DNA from: Cyclobacteriaceae bacterium
GTDB taxonomy: Bacteria; Bacteroidota; Bacteroidia; Cytophagales; Cyclobacteriaceae
Assembly: GCA_030637245.1 (NCBI GenBank)
Contig: DAOVVI010000059.1
Location: 1 to 7,921, forward strand
Direction: 5' to 3'
DNA: 7,921 bases
The notes beneath the pieces were generated by a model. The model saw only the letters and a list, made by a program, of their open reading frames with translations. It was not told where the DNA came from and searched no databases. The translations under genes and the position numbers were made by a program. Shown in pieces: positions 1 through 7,089 of this stretch. How positions within the stretch are numbered: position 1 is the first letter of the stretch; each line of letters starts with the position of its first letter.

Positions 1-133
1 CAATTAACTTACCTCAAGTATTTCAAAATGTAATATATAAATATACTTCAAAATTCATTTCAGGAATTATACTAATGGAAGGATAAAATTATAGGAGGGT
101 GATATATATAAATTTCATTATGTATGAATATAT

Positions 134-333
134 CTAATTAGTACCAGCAAGAAAACTACTATATTATTAGCAGCCCCATGCTCACCCATCGGTCGCCATA
201 GGCTTGCCGAAGGCGATGCCCTCGGTCCCCTAAAGGGGATGTGCCTCTCGCTCAGCGCGTTGGGATTTCCCCTTTAGGGGATTTAAGGGGTGCGGGCAGG
301 GAAAAACAGAGTTTTCTTGCAAGCACTAATTAG
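134..333. repeat. MITE-like element with 24-bp terminal inverted repeats
   Basis: A 200-bp segment is bounded by imperfect inverted repeats at 134-157 and 310-333. Reverse-complementing the right arm gives 21 of 24 matches to the left arm, and each arm ends in the self-complementary octamer CTAATTAG. The interior is visibly GC-richer than the AT-rich flanks and has no open frame of useful length, so the element would have to be non-autonomous. No transposase and no obvious target-site duplication are visible (the flanks read ATAT on the left and GAGA on the right). Size, terminal repeats, internal palindromes and intergenic position fit a miniature inverted-repeat transposable element or a large intergenic stem-loop repeat. 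Whether it is multicopy cannot be judged from one window. Lying 170 bp past ackA, the folded transcript could also act as a 3' barrier for the operon mRNA; that is inference. Confidence 0.75.
226..281. repeat. Paired internal palindromes of the 134-333 element
   Basis: Inside the element, TCCCCTAAAGGGGA (226-239) is followed by its exact reverse complement TCCCCTTTAGGGGA (268-281). Each copy is itself nearly palindromic (TCCCC/GGGGA around a 4-nt centre), so the pair can form either two small hairpins or one longer stem across the 28-nt spacer. A further AAGGGG (285-290) follows the right copy. In my experience C4-TTTA-G4 blocks of this sort recur in intergenic DNA of Bacteroidota genomes, which supports a dispersed repeat; that is recollection and not a search result. 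Confidence 0.7.
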
Positions 334-502
334 GAGATAAACCCGTTTTCCTACGTGGCAATGCACTGACAATCAGTTCAGTTGTCTGAATTATCAATAA
401 AATAAAATTTTCAAAGGCAAGGTTTATGCTTGTTTATAAGAAATTTTTATAACTAGACCGAGTTAAATTTACATCCTCTGAAATATTACAAATTCAACCA
501 CA

Positions 503-1723
503 TTACAAATCCGATTTCTCTTTTACGTTCTCAAACACCTTTACAGTCTCTTTAGCGATAACTAATTCTTCATTTGTAGGCACGACCAAAACTTTAATTT
601 TGGAATTGGGTTTACTTATAATCGCTTCCTGAGCGCGCAACCCTTTATTTTTCTCTGAATCAAACTCAAGTCCCAGGTAACCAAAATTTTTGCAAATTGC
701 TTCTCTCACTCTATCGTCATTTTCGCCAATTCCACCGGCAAATACAATCATATCTACCCCACTCATGGCAGCTGCGTACGACCCAATGTATTTTATAATT
801 TTGTAATCATACATTTCCAGCGCTAACCCGGCCCGACTATTTCCCTCATCTGAAGCCCGCTCTATTTCCCGCATGTCTGACGATATTCCTGAAATGCCAA
901 GCATTCCACTGTGCTTATTTATAAGTGTATTTGCCTCTTTAACCCCCAGTTCTTCTTTGTCCATGACATAGGTTAACACGCCAAGATCCAGGTCTCCGGA
1001 GCGGGTCCCCATAATCATTCCCTCCACAGGTGTTAAACCCATGGATGTATCTACTGATTTTCCATAACTAATTGCAGTGATTGAGCCTCCATTTCCCAGA
1101 TGACAGGTGATGATCTTTTGTGTTTGATAGTCCACACCCACAATTTCACAAGCCCTTCTGGAAATATAATTATGACTGGTTCCATGAAATCCGTACCTTC
1201 TCAATCCATATTTTTTATAGAGAGAATATGGGATGGCATACATATATGCTGATTTGGGCATAGTTTGGTGAAAGGCAGTATCAAATACTGCGACCTGTGG
1301 TGTATCGGGCATCAGTTCCGCAATGGCATTAATCCCCTTGAGATTGGGAGGATTGTGCAATGGCGCTAATGATATGCACTCTTCAATTTTAGCAATAACC
1401 TGATCATTTATCAAAGCGCTGTCATGAAAAGACTCTCCACCATGTACTACCCTGTGACCTACTGCATCAATCTCATCCAGGGAACTCACCGATCCGTGTT
1501 TTTCACTTATCAATACTCCCAGCACAAATTCTATACCTGCCTGGTGATCTACTATCTCACCTTCAAGTTTTACCTCATCGCCATCTATTCTTTTATTGAC
1601 CAGGGAAGAATCGGCCATTCCAATTTTACCAACAACACCTTTTGCAATTACTTCTTTCTTTTCAACATTAAAAAGTTGGTACTTGATGGAAGAACTACCT
1701 GCATTTAATACTAGTACAATCAT
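503..1723 (-). CDS. ackA: Acetate kinase
   Basis: Cytoplasmic ATP:acetate phosphotransferase of 406 residues, the normal family length. It converts acetyl phosphate plus ADP to acetate plus ATP, or the reverse during acetate activation. The fold is of the ASKHA (acetate and sugar kinase/Hsc70/actin) type. The first signature, NAGSSSIK, begins at N7, and the second, GHRVVHGGE, covers 89-97. Residues equivalent to the Methanosarcina thermophila catalytic set are all present: N7, R91, H123, D148, H180, R241, and a Glu near 385 in PTNEEL. The acetate methyl-pocket residues V93, L122, F179 and P232 are also intact, which favours acetate over butyrate or propionate. The start is the ATG at 1723, immediately before the N-terminal MIVLVLNAGSSS; there is no Shine-Dalgarno sequence. 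It is the last gene of the operon, 35 nt after the dehydrogenase stop. Nothing about the sequence itself is odd. Confidence 0.97.
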   Translation of the reverse strand: MIVLVLNAGSSSIKYQLFNVEKKEVIAKGVVGKIGMADSSLVNKRIDGDEVKLEGEIVDHQAGIEFVLGVLISEKHGSVSSLDEIDAVGHRVVHGGESFHDSALINDQVIAKIEECISLAPLHNPPNLKGINAIAELMPDTPQVAVFDTAFHQTMPKSAYMYAIPYSLYKKYGLRRYGFHGTSHNYISRRACEIVGVDYQTQKIITCHLGNGGSITAISYGKSVDTSMGLTPVEGMIMGTRSGDLDLGVLTYVMDKEELGVKEANTLINKHSGMLGISGISSDMREIERASDEGNSRAGLALEMYDYKIIKYIGSYAAAMSGVDMIVFAGGIGENDDRVREAICKNFGYLGLEFDSEKNKGLRAQEAIISKPNSKIKVLVVPTNEELVIAKETVKVFENVKEKSDL

Positions 1724-1758
1724 CGAATTTATTGTTAATAGATTGTTTTATTTGTTTC

Positions 1759-2730
1759 CTACTTTTCTTCTAATATTCTCTTACCTTCCTCATCGTATTT
1801 ATAAAATCCACGCTGAGTTTCTCTGCCAATATGATTGGCCCTCACCATTTTTTTTAACAATGGAGAAGCTTTATATTTTAAATCGCCAAATTCCTTGTAC
1901 AGGTTATCCAGCCATCGAACTATTGAATCCAATCCGATCTTATCAGCCACCTCAAATGGCCCTAATGGAAAACCAAAACCCATTTTCATGGTATCGTCAA
2001 TATCCTCCATTTTACCAACTCCTTCCATAAAAATCTCACATGCTTCATTGATAAGCGGGGCTATAAGACGTGTACTGATGATTCCAGGAGATTCAATAAC
2101 CGGAATTACCTTTTTTTCAAACAACTTGACAAAGTGACACACTTTATCATATGTCTCGTCCGATGTATTGAGACCTCTGGCTATTTCTACTACAGGAATT
2201 TTATCTGCCGGAGATAAAAAATGTAAACTTACACACCGTTGAGGATATTCCAGCTCCGAAGACATTTCTGTGATTACAAGTGTTGTTGAGTTTGTAGCGA
2301 TAATTGTTTCAGGGTCTATGTATTTTTCGATTTCCCTGAATATCCGCTTTCTTAACTCCACGCTGCTTTCTCTTGACCGGGATTTTACGGATTCAATCAC
2401 AATATCCGCTCCTTCAAGATCCTCATAATTCATTGTGCCTTCGATCCTTGACATTATGGCTCGTTTTTCACTATGTGTCATTCCCCACCTTCCTATCATG
2501 TTATCCAATTCGGTGGATATACTGTTCAGCGCCTGATGTATTTTCTCTTCAGATATTTCTAAAAAAGTCACATCAATACCATGAGAACTCACCATTCTCG
2601 AGATTTCTTGCCCAAGAATACCGCAACCTACAATTCCAACCTTTGTAAATTCATACCGGTTCGTTTTAACTAAAGGTTGCTCTCTTCTTTTTATTGCGTA
2701 ACCTTCTATCGGTTCTACAGAATAACTCAT
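1759..2730 (-). CDS. 3-hydroxyacyl-CoA dehydrogenase family protein (3-hydroxybutyryl-CoA dehydrogenase-like)
   Basis: Predicted cytoplasmic NAD(P)-dependent oxidoreductase, 323 residues. Family members interconvert 3-hydroxyacyl-CoA and 3-oxoacyl-CoA. An N-terminal Rossmann domain (about 29-210) carries GCGILG (35-40), and the C-terminal dimerisation/substrate domain (about 211-312) contains NEA (228-230), DIDDTMKMG (243-251) and the GPFEVADKIGLD stretch (257-268). The catalytic His/Glu pair is recognisable as H170 (in SLHFLSP) and E182 (in PVVEI). Two other family active-site residues differ: the usual NTSS reads NSTT (147-150), so the conserved Ser becomes T149, and the Asn of the PGFxxNR motif becomes T220 in PGIISTR. 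The protein also starts about 28 residues before the usual N-terminus; the ATG at 2730 is the only ATG ahead of the fold and sits 12 nt after the pta stop, so the extension looks real. Its substrate is not established; 3-hydroxybutyryl-CoA is the default guess. Sitting between pta and ackA it is almost certainly co-transcribed with them. Confidence 0.88.
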   Translation of the reverse strand: MSYSVEPIEGYAIKRREQPLVKTNRYEFTKVGIVGCGILGQEISRMVSSHGIDVTFLEISEEKIHQALNSISTELDNMIGRWGMTHSEKRAIMSRIEGTMNYEDLEGADIVIESVKSRSRESSVELRKRIFREIEKYIDPETIIATNSTTLVITEMSSELEYPQRCVSLHFLSPADKIPVVEIARGLNTSDETYDKVCHFVKLFEKKVIPVIESPGIISTRLIAPLINEACEIFMEGVGKMEDIDDTMKMGFGFPLGPFEVADKIGLDSIVRWLDNLYKEFGDLKYKASPLLKKMVRANHIGRETQRGFYKYDEEGKRILEEK

Positions 2731-2742
2731 ACTATTTTAAAT

Positions 2743-3741
2743 CTATTTTGTTGCTTGATTAGCAGTAATTGCTATCATATTTACTATATCATCAACAGAG
2801 CAGCCCCTGGAAAGATCATTGATAGGAGCCGCCATACCTTGCAATATGGGACCTACTGCTTCAGCATTTGCCAGTCGCTGAACAAGTTTATATCCAATAT
2901 TGCCAGCCTCCAGGCTTGGAAAAACCAAGACATTGGCTTTTCCACCAATAGTACTGTTTGGAGCTTTTTTATTACTAATGGCCTCCACCAGTGCTGCATC
3001 AACTTGCAGCTCGCCGTCTATTTGTAAGGAAGGATCCATCTCCCTGGCCATTTTGGTTGCCGAAACTACTTTATCTACCAACTCATGATTAGCGCTGCCT
3101 TTTGTAGAAAAACTCAACATGGCGATTCTGGGTTCTATTTTGACAATTGATCTGGCTGTCTGAGCTGTAGCAACAGCAATTTCAGCCAGTTGTTTGTCGT
3201 CCGGATCAGGATGGACAGCACAATCAGCAAATACGAGCATACCATCCTCACCCAATGTTTTATCCGGTAATATCATGATAAATGCTCCGGAAACCACACT
3301 TATTCCAGGCAGGGTTTTCACATATTGAAAAGCCGGTCTCAATACATCACCGGTAGCATGTATTGCCCCTGCCACTTCTCCATCAGCATCACCGTTTTTT
3401 ATCATTAATGTAGCCAGGTACAATGGATCCTTGATAAGTCCTTTTGCTTTTTCTTTGGTCATCCCTTTGTGGCTCCGCAATTCTACCATCAGGTCAGTAT
3501 AGGCGCCTTCCTTTTCAATTTTTTGCGGATCCACAATACTTGCCTTATCAATATCAGCAAGCCTATATAATTCTGCCAATTCATGGATTTTTAATGGATT
3601 CCCAATCAAAATGATTTTAGCATAGCCATTTTTCAAAACAATATCTGCAGCCTTCAAGTTTCGCTCTTCCTCCCCTTCAGGAAGCACAATCCTTTTCAAT
3701 TGCTTTTTTGCATTTTCTTTTATTAAATCAAGTAGATTCAT
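2743..3741 (-). CDS. pta: Phosphate acetyltransferase (short, single-domain form)
   Basis: Transfers the acetyl group from acetyl-CoA to phosphate, giving acetyl phosphate and CoA, the substrate for AckA. At 332 residues it is the compact PTA_PTB form found in many anaerobes and lacks the N-terminal regulatory domains of the roughly 700-residue enterobacterial enzyme. The family pattern is clear from [16 protein letters not shown] near the N-terminus to [13 protein letters not shown] near the C-terminus. Residues matching the Methanosarcina thermophila active site appear with a constant offset: R89, R135, S311, R312 and D318. I chose the ATG at 3741. The frame stays open to an upstream ATG at 3846, but that would add 35 Phe/Ile-rich residues outside the family fold. 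First gene of the operon. Upstream, TATCTTTA (3831-3838, minus strand) resembles the Bacteroidota -7 box with one mismatch but has no well-spaced -33 box, so the promoter is unresolved. Confidence 0.96.
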   Translation of the reverse strand: MNLLDLIKENAKKQLKRIVLPEGEEERNLKAADIVLKNGYAKIILIGNPLKIHELAELYRLADIDKASIVDPQKIEKEGAYTDLMVELRSHKGMTKEKAKGLIKDPLYLATLMIKNGDADGEVAGAIHATGDVLRPAFQYVKTLPGISVVSGAFIMILPDKTLGEDGMLVFADCAVHPDPDDKQLAEIAVATAQTARSIVKIEPRIAMLSFSTKGSANHELVDKVVSATKMAREMDPSLQIDGELQVDAALVEAISNKKAPNSTIGGKANVLVFPSLEAGNIGYKLVQRLANAEAVGPILQGMAAPINDLSRGCSVDDIVNMIAITANQATK

Positions 3742-3899
3742 GTGTTTGATATTTGAAAGGCAAGTAAAAAATTCACTTATCCAAAAAAAATTAAAATCTC
3801 CTGCTAATATCGATAGAAAGAAACCTCTTTTAAAGATAACATACACAAAAGATGGTTTGGTTCACAAAAAAATAATATCTATTAAAAAAATGTGATGAT

Positions 3900-4080
3900 A
3901 TACTCTTCCGAAAATCAAATTACCTGTTCGAGCCTTTGTTGGTGCCTGTGGTAGGCAGGTTGTCACCAGCAAACAAAAACGGGTATCATTTGATTGTTAG
4001 TCAAAAGACTTGTCTTTCCGGTAGGCAGGCACAACAAGGGCGAAGGAAGAAAACCGGTAATTTGAAATTCCAAGCAGTAT
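3900..4080. repeat. Degenerate long inverted-repeat element between pta and the EI24-like gene
   Basis: The two halves of this roughly 180-bp segment are imperfect reverse complements. The outer blocks 3900-3924 and 4056-4080 match at 19 of 25 positions, including an exact TCAAATTACC (3915-3924) and its complement (4056-4065). The inner blocks GCCTTTGTTGGTGCCTG (3932-3948) and 4026-4041 match apart from one mismatch and one gap. A few unpaired bases separate the outer and inner blocks on the right side. The 77-nt centre carries GGTAGGCAGG at 3950-3959; the same 10-mer recurs at 4020-4029, running into the right inner arm. There is no convincing ORF. This looks like a decayed mobile or stem-loop intergenic repeat similar in size to the 134-333 element, although their arm sequences differ. 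It separates the divergent pta operon and EI24-like gene, so it lies within both upstream regions. Confidence 0.62.
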
Positions 4081-4096
4081 GCCTGCGCATCGCTTA

Positions 4097-4120
4097 CCAA
4101 CTGTTTTTTAAACGAGTTGG
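4097..4120 (+). promoter_or_regulatory. Stem-loop 45 nt upstream of the EI24-like gene
   Basis: CCAACTGTTT (4097-4106) pairs with AAAC plus AGTTGG (4110-4113 and 4115-4120) around a TTT loop, giving ten base pairs interrupted only by a bulged G at 4114. It ends 45 nt before the ATG at 4166, so it would fall in the 5' leader if transcription starts upstream of it. No gene precedes it on the plus strand and no T-run follows the stem directly, so a terminator role is not obvious. It may instead be a further part of the inverted-repeat cluster next to it. A second, weaker pairing (GTTTTT 4131-4136 with AAAAAC 4147-4152) lies between it and the start codon. Confidence 0.45.
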
Positions 4121-4165
4121 ACTTTAGCCCGTTTTTACATATTTTTAAAAACAGGAACAGCAGAA

Positions 4166-4972
4166 ATGGATTTCTTACATCAAATTAAATTATCCTTCTC
4201 GTTTTATTGGAAGGCTTTTAGATTTTTGGATACCCATAATCTTTGGAAATTATTGGTATTACCTGCAATTATAAGTTTGATCATAGCCTTCCTCATTATT
4301 GTTTTTGCCATAAAGACCTCCGGTATAATTGTTGAAAGTGTAATGGAGAATTTCCAATCTACAAGTCCCGACAGGACTGTACACTCACTTATTGAGGGAC
4401 TATTAATGGTTGTAATACGCGCATTTGTATTCTTTTTTTACTTAAAAATATACAGATATTTAACCTTAATTTTACTCGCTCCGTTGCTTGCAATCATATC
4501 TTCAAAAGTCCAAACTATTGCTGCAGGACCTTCAAAAAAACTCTGTACCAGTACCTATTTGTTGGAATGCACAAGAGGCATTAAAATAGCCGTTAGAAAT
4601 TTTTTCATCGAAATAACCCTGTCAACATCTATCATTGTAATTTCTTTCCTGATTGCCTGGATTATGCCCCTGGCGCCAATTGCAATTTTGCTTTTAGAAT
4701 GTTACTTTATGGGTTATTCCATGGCCGATTACAGGAATGAGCATTTTAATATCACTTCCAGAGAAAGCAGAAAGTTGATAAACAACTACGCCGGATTAGT
4801 AATTGGCAATGGATTAATTTTTAACTTTTTCATTTTAATCCCATTACTGGGGGTTTTATTCGCACCCACATTTGCACTCGTCGCATCGGGATTATCGATT
4901 AATTTTCTTGAAAAAAGAAAAGATATTTTAGGCAATTCAGATCAGTCAGTCCTTATGATGGCCAAGTCTTAG
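4166..4972 (+). CDS. EI24 domain-containing integral membrane protein (CysZ-like)
   Basis: 268-residue polytopic inner-membrane protein. Hydrophobic stretches lie at about 28-50, 76-93, 97-113, 147-180 (long enough for a hairpin) and 209-243, with a charged C-terminal tail. The opening, with an amphipathic FYWKAFRFLDTHNLWKLL followed by LPAIIS, and the YSMADYRNE segment after the third hydrophobic block (184-192) fit the EI24 superfamily, whose best-studied bacterial member is the sulfate transporter CysZ. Members in Bacteroidota are usually of unknown function, and nothing nearby (no cysteine or sulfate-assimilation gene) supports calling this a sulfate permease. The ATG at 4166 is preceded by AGGA at 4153-4156, a weak ribosome-binding match at a rather long spacing. 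It stands alone on the plus strand and converges with the esterase gene 113 bp downstream. The family assignment rests on overall pattern, without a profile search. Confidence 0.82.
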   Translation: MDFLHQIKLSFSFYWKAFRFLDTHNLWKLLVLPAIISLIIAFLIIVFAIKTSGIIVESVMENFQSTSPDRTVHSLIEGLLMVVIRAFVFFFYLKIYRYLTLILLAPLLAIISSKVQTIAAGPSKKLCTSTYLLECTRGIKIAVRNFFIEITLSTSIIVISFLIAWIMPLAPIAILLLECYFMGYSMADYRNEHFNITSRESRKLINNYAGLVIGNGLIFNFFILIPLLGVLFAPTFALVASGLSINFLEKRKDILGNSDQSVLMMAKS

Positions 4973-5085
4973 CCACTTAGATCAAACCTTTTACCAATCC
5001 CGAATACGGAAGTACGAGTTAACTGCCTTTGGTTTGGGTCTTGAATTCTGGGGGCTTGTTGCCAGTTTCCAGTTTTTGTTTTATA

Positions 5086-7062
5086 CTAACGATATGTATT
5101 ATTTATAGTAATTCCCGGCCAGTCATCGGTGCGAAATGGTGTCGCGGGAAGACCCTCCAGGTTGAATAAATTTAAATCATCCGGATTATTGGCCCACCCG
5201 TAGCGTACTGCTACAGGGTTTTCTACCTGATCACAGGTAATTATAATATTATCTCTTGAAATCTGGGCTTTTGCCCAATGGAAAACTTTATCGCTGCCAG
5301 CCACCGTAAAGCCATTTACATAACCATATTTATCTTTCAAATAAAAACCTGATCCAATATTATCAAATGAAATAATGGCCCTATTTCCATTTATTTGCAA
5401 CTCATTAAATGTTGGGCCTGAATGCACAACATCCATATTATAAGCAACCTTTAAGGCGCTCAATGCTAACCTTCTCCCAACATCCTGCTTATTTCTTGGA
5501 TGAATATCATCTGCCTCGCCAATATCAATTATAGTAGCCATACCCGTATTTGGCAACGACAACGTCATGGTTTGCGCTTCACGCAATTCTGCCCAGGCGC
5601 TTTCCCCCGGTTCCTCCGAAGGAGCCATGAAATTTGCCAACTGTACAAAGAAAAACGGGAAATCACCTTGCCCCCATTGTTCCCGCCAGTTCGTTATCAT
5701 ATTTGGAAATAAGGTCCTGTATTGATAAGCACGGTTCGCATTAGATTCGCCCTGGTACCAAATCGCTCCTTTAATTACAAATGGAATTAATGGATTTATC
5801 ATGGCATTGTAGAGAAGAGAAGGCATACTATTCGGCCCGAAGTCCATATGAAAATATCCCATCCCAATCTTATATTTCCATGTACCTGCCAATGAAATCT
5901 TTTTGTTGTCGAGCTTCACAAACATTTCATCTGACTTGCCATAGATACCTCCTACATTCCCAATATCTTCCACTCTCACTACCAATATATTTTTTCCAAC
6001 TTTTAAAAGCTTTTTGTCTGCTTTGTAAATCCTCGATTTGTCATGCTTTTCAATAGTTTTTCCAATTTCAGTTCCATTTAAATAAGTGATATCCGAATCA
6101 TTGATTGGCCCTAAGTGAATTTCAATGTCATCCAACAAATCAGATTGCTCCAATTCAAATACCTTTTGAAACCAAATAATTCCATCTAATCCTTTTAAGC
6201 CTGCAGACTCCCACAATTGTGGAATATCCATTTCTTTCCATGAACTAAAGTCCGTTTTTGGCGAAGCCCACACCGGAACTCCGTCTATCATCCCAAGGTC
6301 TTTTTCCGGCAAAGGGCCGGTCTTCTCGCGAAGTTTGGCGATTATAGTTTCTTCATCAAATTCTTCCAATTCCTTAGTAATCCCTTCAAAACCTTCAATT
6401 TGCTCAATGGATTTGCTGCTTGTCCATGTCTCAACGTTTGTGCCTCCCCAGGATGTGTGAATCAAACCGATGGGCACATCAAGATCATCACTCAATTTTT
6501 TCCCAAAAAAATATCCGACCGCAGAAAACGACGCAGCACTTTCCGGAATACATACTGCCCATCTTTCCGATTCGCAATCTTCCAATGGAGTTGTACTTGT
6601 TTTTTTCTGAACAGTAAATAGTCTGATTCTTGGGTATTTGGCATCGGAAATTTCTTCATCTGCATCATTAACGGACTGCAACCGAAATTCCATATTTGAC
6701 TGCCCGGAACATACCCAAACATCACCAACAAGGATGTTGGTCAACACTATTTCATTCTCTCCTTTAATGACCAGTTCGAATGGCCCACCGGCCGGCATGG
6801 ATTTAAGCTCTGTTTGCCATTTCCCTTTCTTATCGGCTTTCAGATTCGTAGTATCTCCATGAAATATGATAGTGATTTTTTCCCGCTTATCTGCCCAACC
6901 CCAAATCTTCACAGGTATATCCCGTTGCAAAACCATATTGCTGGAAAATACTTTGGGGAGTTTTACTTCTGCATTTGCAATAAAATTGAAAAGTAGTAAA
7001 ATTATGGAGGCGAACAGTCCAGTCAGGAGCTGTTTTGGGTGTTGTCCTTTTAAAAAATACAT
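5086..7062 (-). CDS. Exported sialate O-acetylesterase family protein (SASA, SGNH-type)
   Basis: 658-residue carbohydrate esterase expected to remove O-acetyl groups from sialic acids or, as in related CE20-type enzymes, from acetylated hemicellulose. It starts with a signal peptide: a hydrophobic core and an ANA site (29-31), with cleavage likely before E32. The mature start EVKLPKVFSSNMVLQRD is typical of the family. No lipobox Cys is seen, so a periplasmic or secreted location is likely. The SGNH/SASA catalytic domain is split. The nucleophile is S122 in GQSNMEF, followed by SWGGTNVETW (204-213); a galactose-binding-like jelly-roll insert (about 275-395, with WFQKVFEL and LGPINDSDITYLNG) comes next. 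Catalysis resumes with WYQGESN (435-441) and ends with the Asp/His of DDIHP (D518, H521). All expected catalytic residues are present. The start at 7062 is set by the signal peptide and an upstream promoter. No SusC/SusD or glycosidase gene is in the window, so the substrate is open. Confidence 0.93.
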   Translation of the reverse strand: MYFLKGQHPKQLLTGLFASIILLLFNFIANAEVKLPKVFSSNMVLQRDIPVKIWGWADKREKITIIFHGDTTNLKADKKGKWQTELKSMPAGGPFELVIKGENEIVLTNILVGDVWVCSGQSNMEFRLQSVNDADEEISDAKYPRIRLFTVQKKTSTTPLEDCESERWAVCIPESAASFSAVGYFFGKKLSDDLDVPIGLIHTSWGGTNVETWTSSKSIEQIEGFEGITKELEEFDEETIIAKLREKTGPLPEKDLGMIDGVPVWASPKTDFSSWKEMDIPQLWESAGLKGLDGIIWFQKVFELEQSDLLDDIEIHLGPINDSDITYLNGTEIGKTIEKHDKSRIYKADKKLLKVGKNILVVRVEDIGNVGGIYGKSDEMFVKLDNKKISLAGTWKYKIGMGYFHMDFGPNSMPSLLYNAMINPLIPFVIKGAIWYQGESNANRAYQYRTLFPNMITNWREQWGQGDFPFFFVQLANFMAPSEEPGESAWAELREAQTMTLSLPNTGMATIIDIGEADDIHPRNKQDVGRRLALSALKVAYNMDVVHSGPTFNELQINGNRAIISFDNIGSGFYLKDKYGYVNGFTVAGSDKVFHWAKAQISRDNIIITCDQVENPVAVRYGWANNPDDLNLFNLEGLPATPFRTDDWPGITINNTYR

Positions 7063-7089
7063 AGTGATCGGTTATTTATAAATTTCTTG

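Larger units (their letters stand above)
1..502. other. Non-coding region downstream of ackA
   Basis: No gene is recognisable here on either strand: frames are short and broken by stops, and the base composition is AT-rich except for the 134-333 element. This is the region that transcripts of the minus-strand pta-ackA operon would run into. I looked for an intrinsic terminator just beyond the ackA stop (334-502) and found none with a strong stem and a T-run on the minus strand. The best candidate is a 5-bp stem (368-372 with 382-386, 9-nt loop) that lacks a T tract. An open frame of 27 codons at 3-86 on the plus strand could be the tail of a gene entering from the left, but nothing in it is recognisable. 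Confidence 0.6.

Noticed and set aside
3..86. Possible C-terminal tail of a plus-strand gene entering from the left edge
   Set aside because: Only 27 codons are open, with no recognisable motif, and this is a length expected by chance. It cannot be supported without upstream sequence.
368..386. Stem-loop (GACAA/TTGTC) as a terminator for the ackA operon
   Set aside because: The stem is only five base pairs and no T-run follows it on the minus strand.
1596..2030. Plus-strand open frame spanning the ackA/dehydrogenase junction
   Set aside because: It is antisense to two strongly supported conserved genes, and its translation is low-complexity and unrecognisable. Other plus-strand frames across the operon and the esterase gene were rejected for the same reason.
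503..3741. Reading the operon as a butyrate pathway (phosphotransbutyrylase and butyrate kinase)
   Set aside because: AckA has the acetate-pocket residues V93, L122, F179 and P232, and Pta has the acetyltransferase active-site pattern. Only the dehydrogenase suggests C4 chemistry.
3742..3846. In-frame 35-residue N-terminal extension of Pta from an upstream ATG
   Set aside because: The extension is Phe/Ile-rich and outside the family fold, while the internal ATG at 3741 gives the normal 332-residue length and the usual N-terminus.
3831..3868. Promoter for pta (TATCTTTA with upstream TTTG on the minus strand)
   Set aside because: The -7 box has one mismatch and the nearest TTTG motifs sit 7 or 26 nt away instead of about 19-21, so it was left as a note in the pta entry.
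3936..4127. Small plus-strand open frame of 63 codons
   Set aside because: It lies almost wholly within the inverted-repeat element and the following hairpin, its Arg/Gln/Gly-rich translation resembles no family I know, and it lacks a good start context. It is better explained as a by-product of the repeat.
4983..5036. CAAACC/GGTTTG inverted pair as a bidirectional terminator between the convergent genes
   Set aside because: It is six base pairs separated by 42 nt with no supporting inner pairing, so it is within chance expectation.
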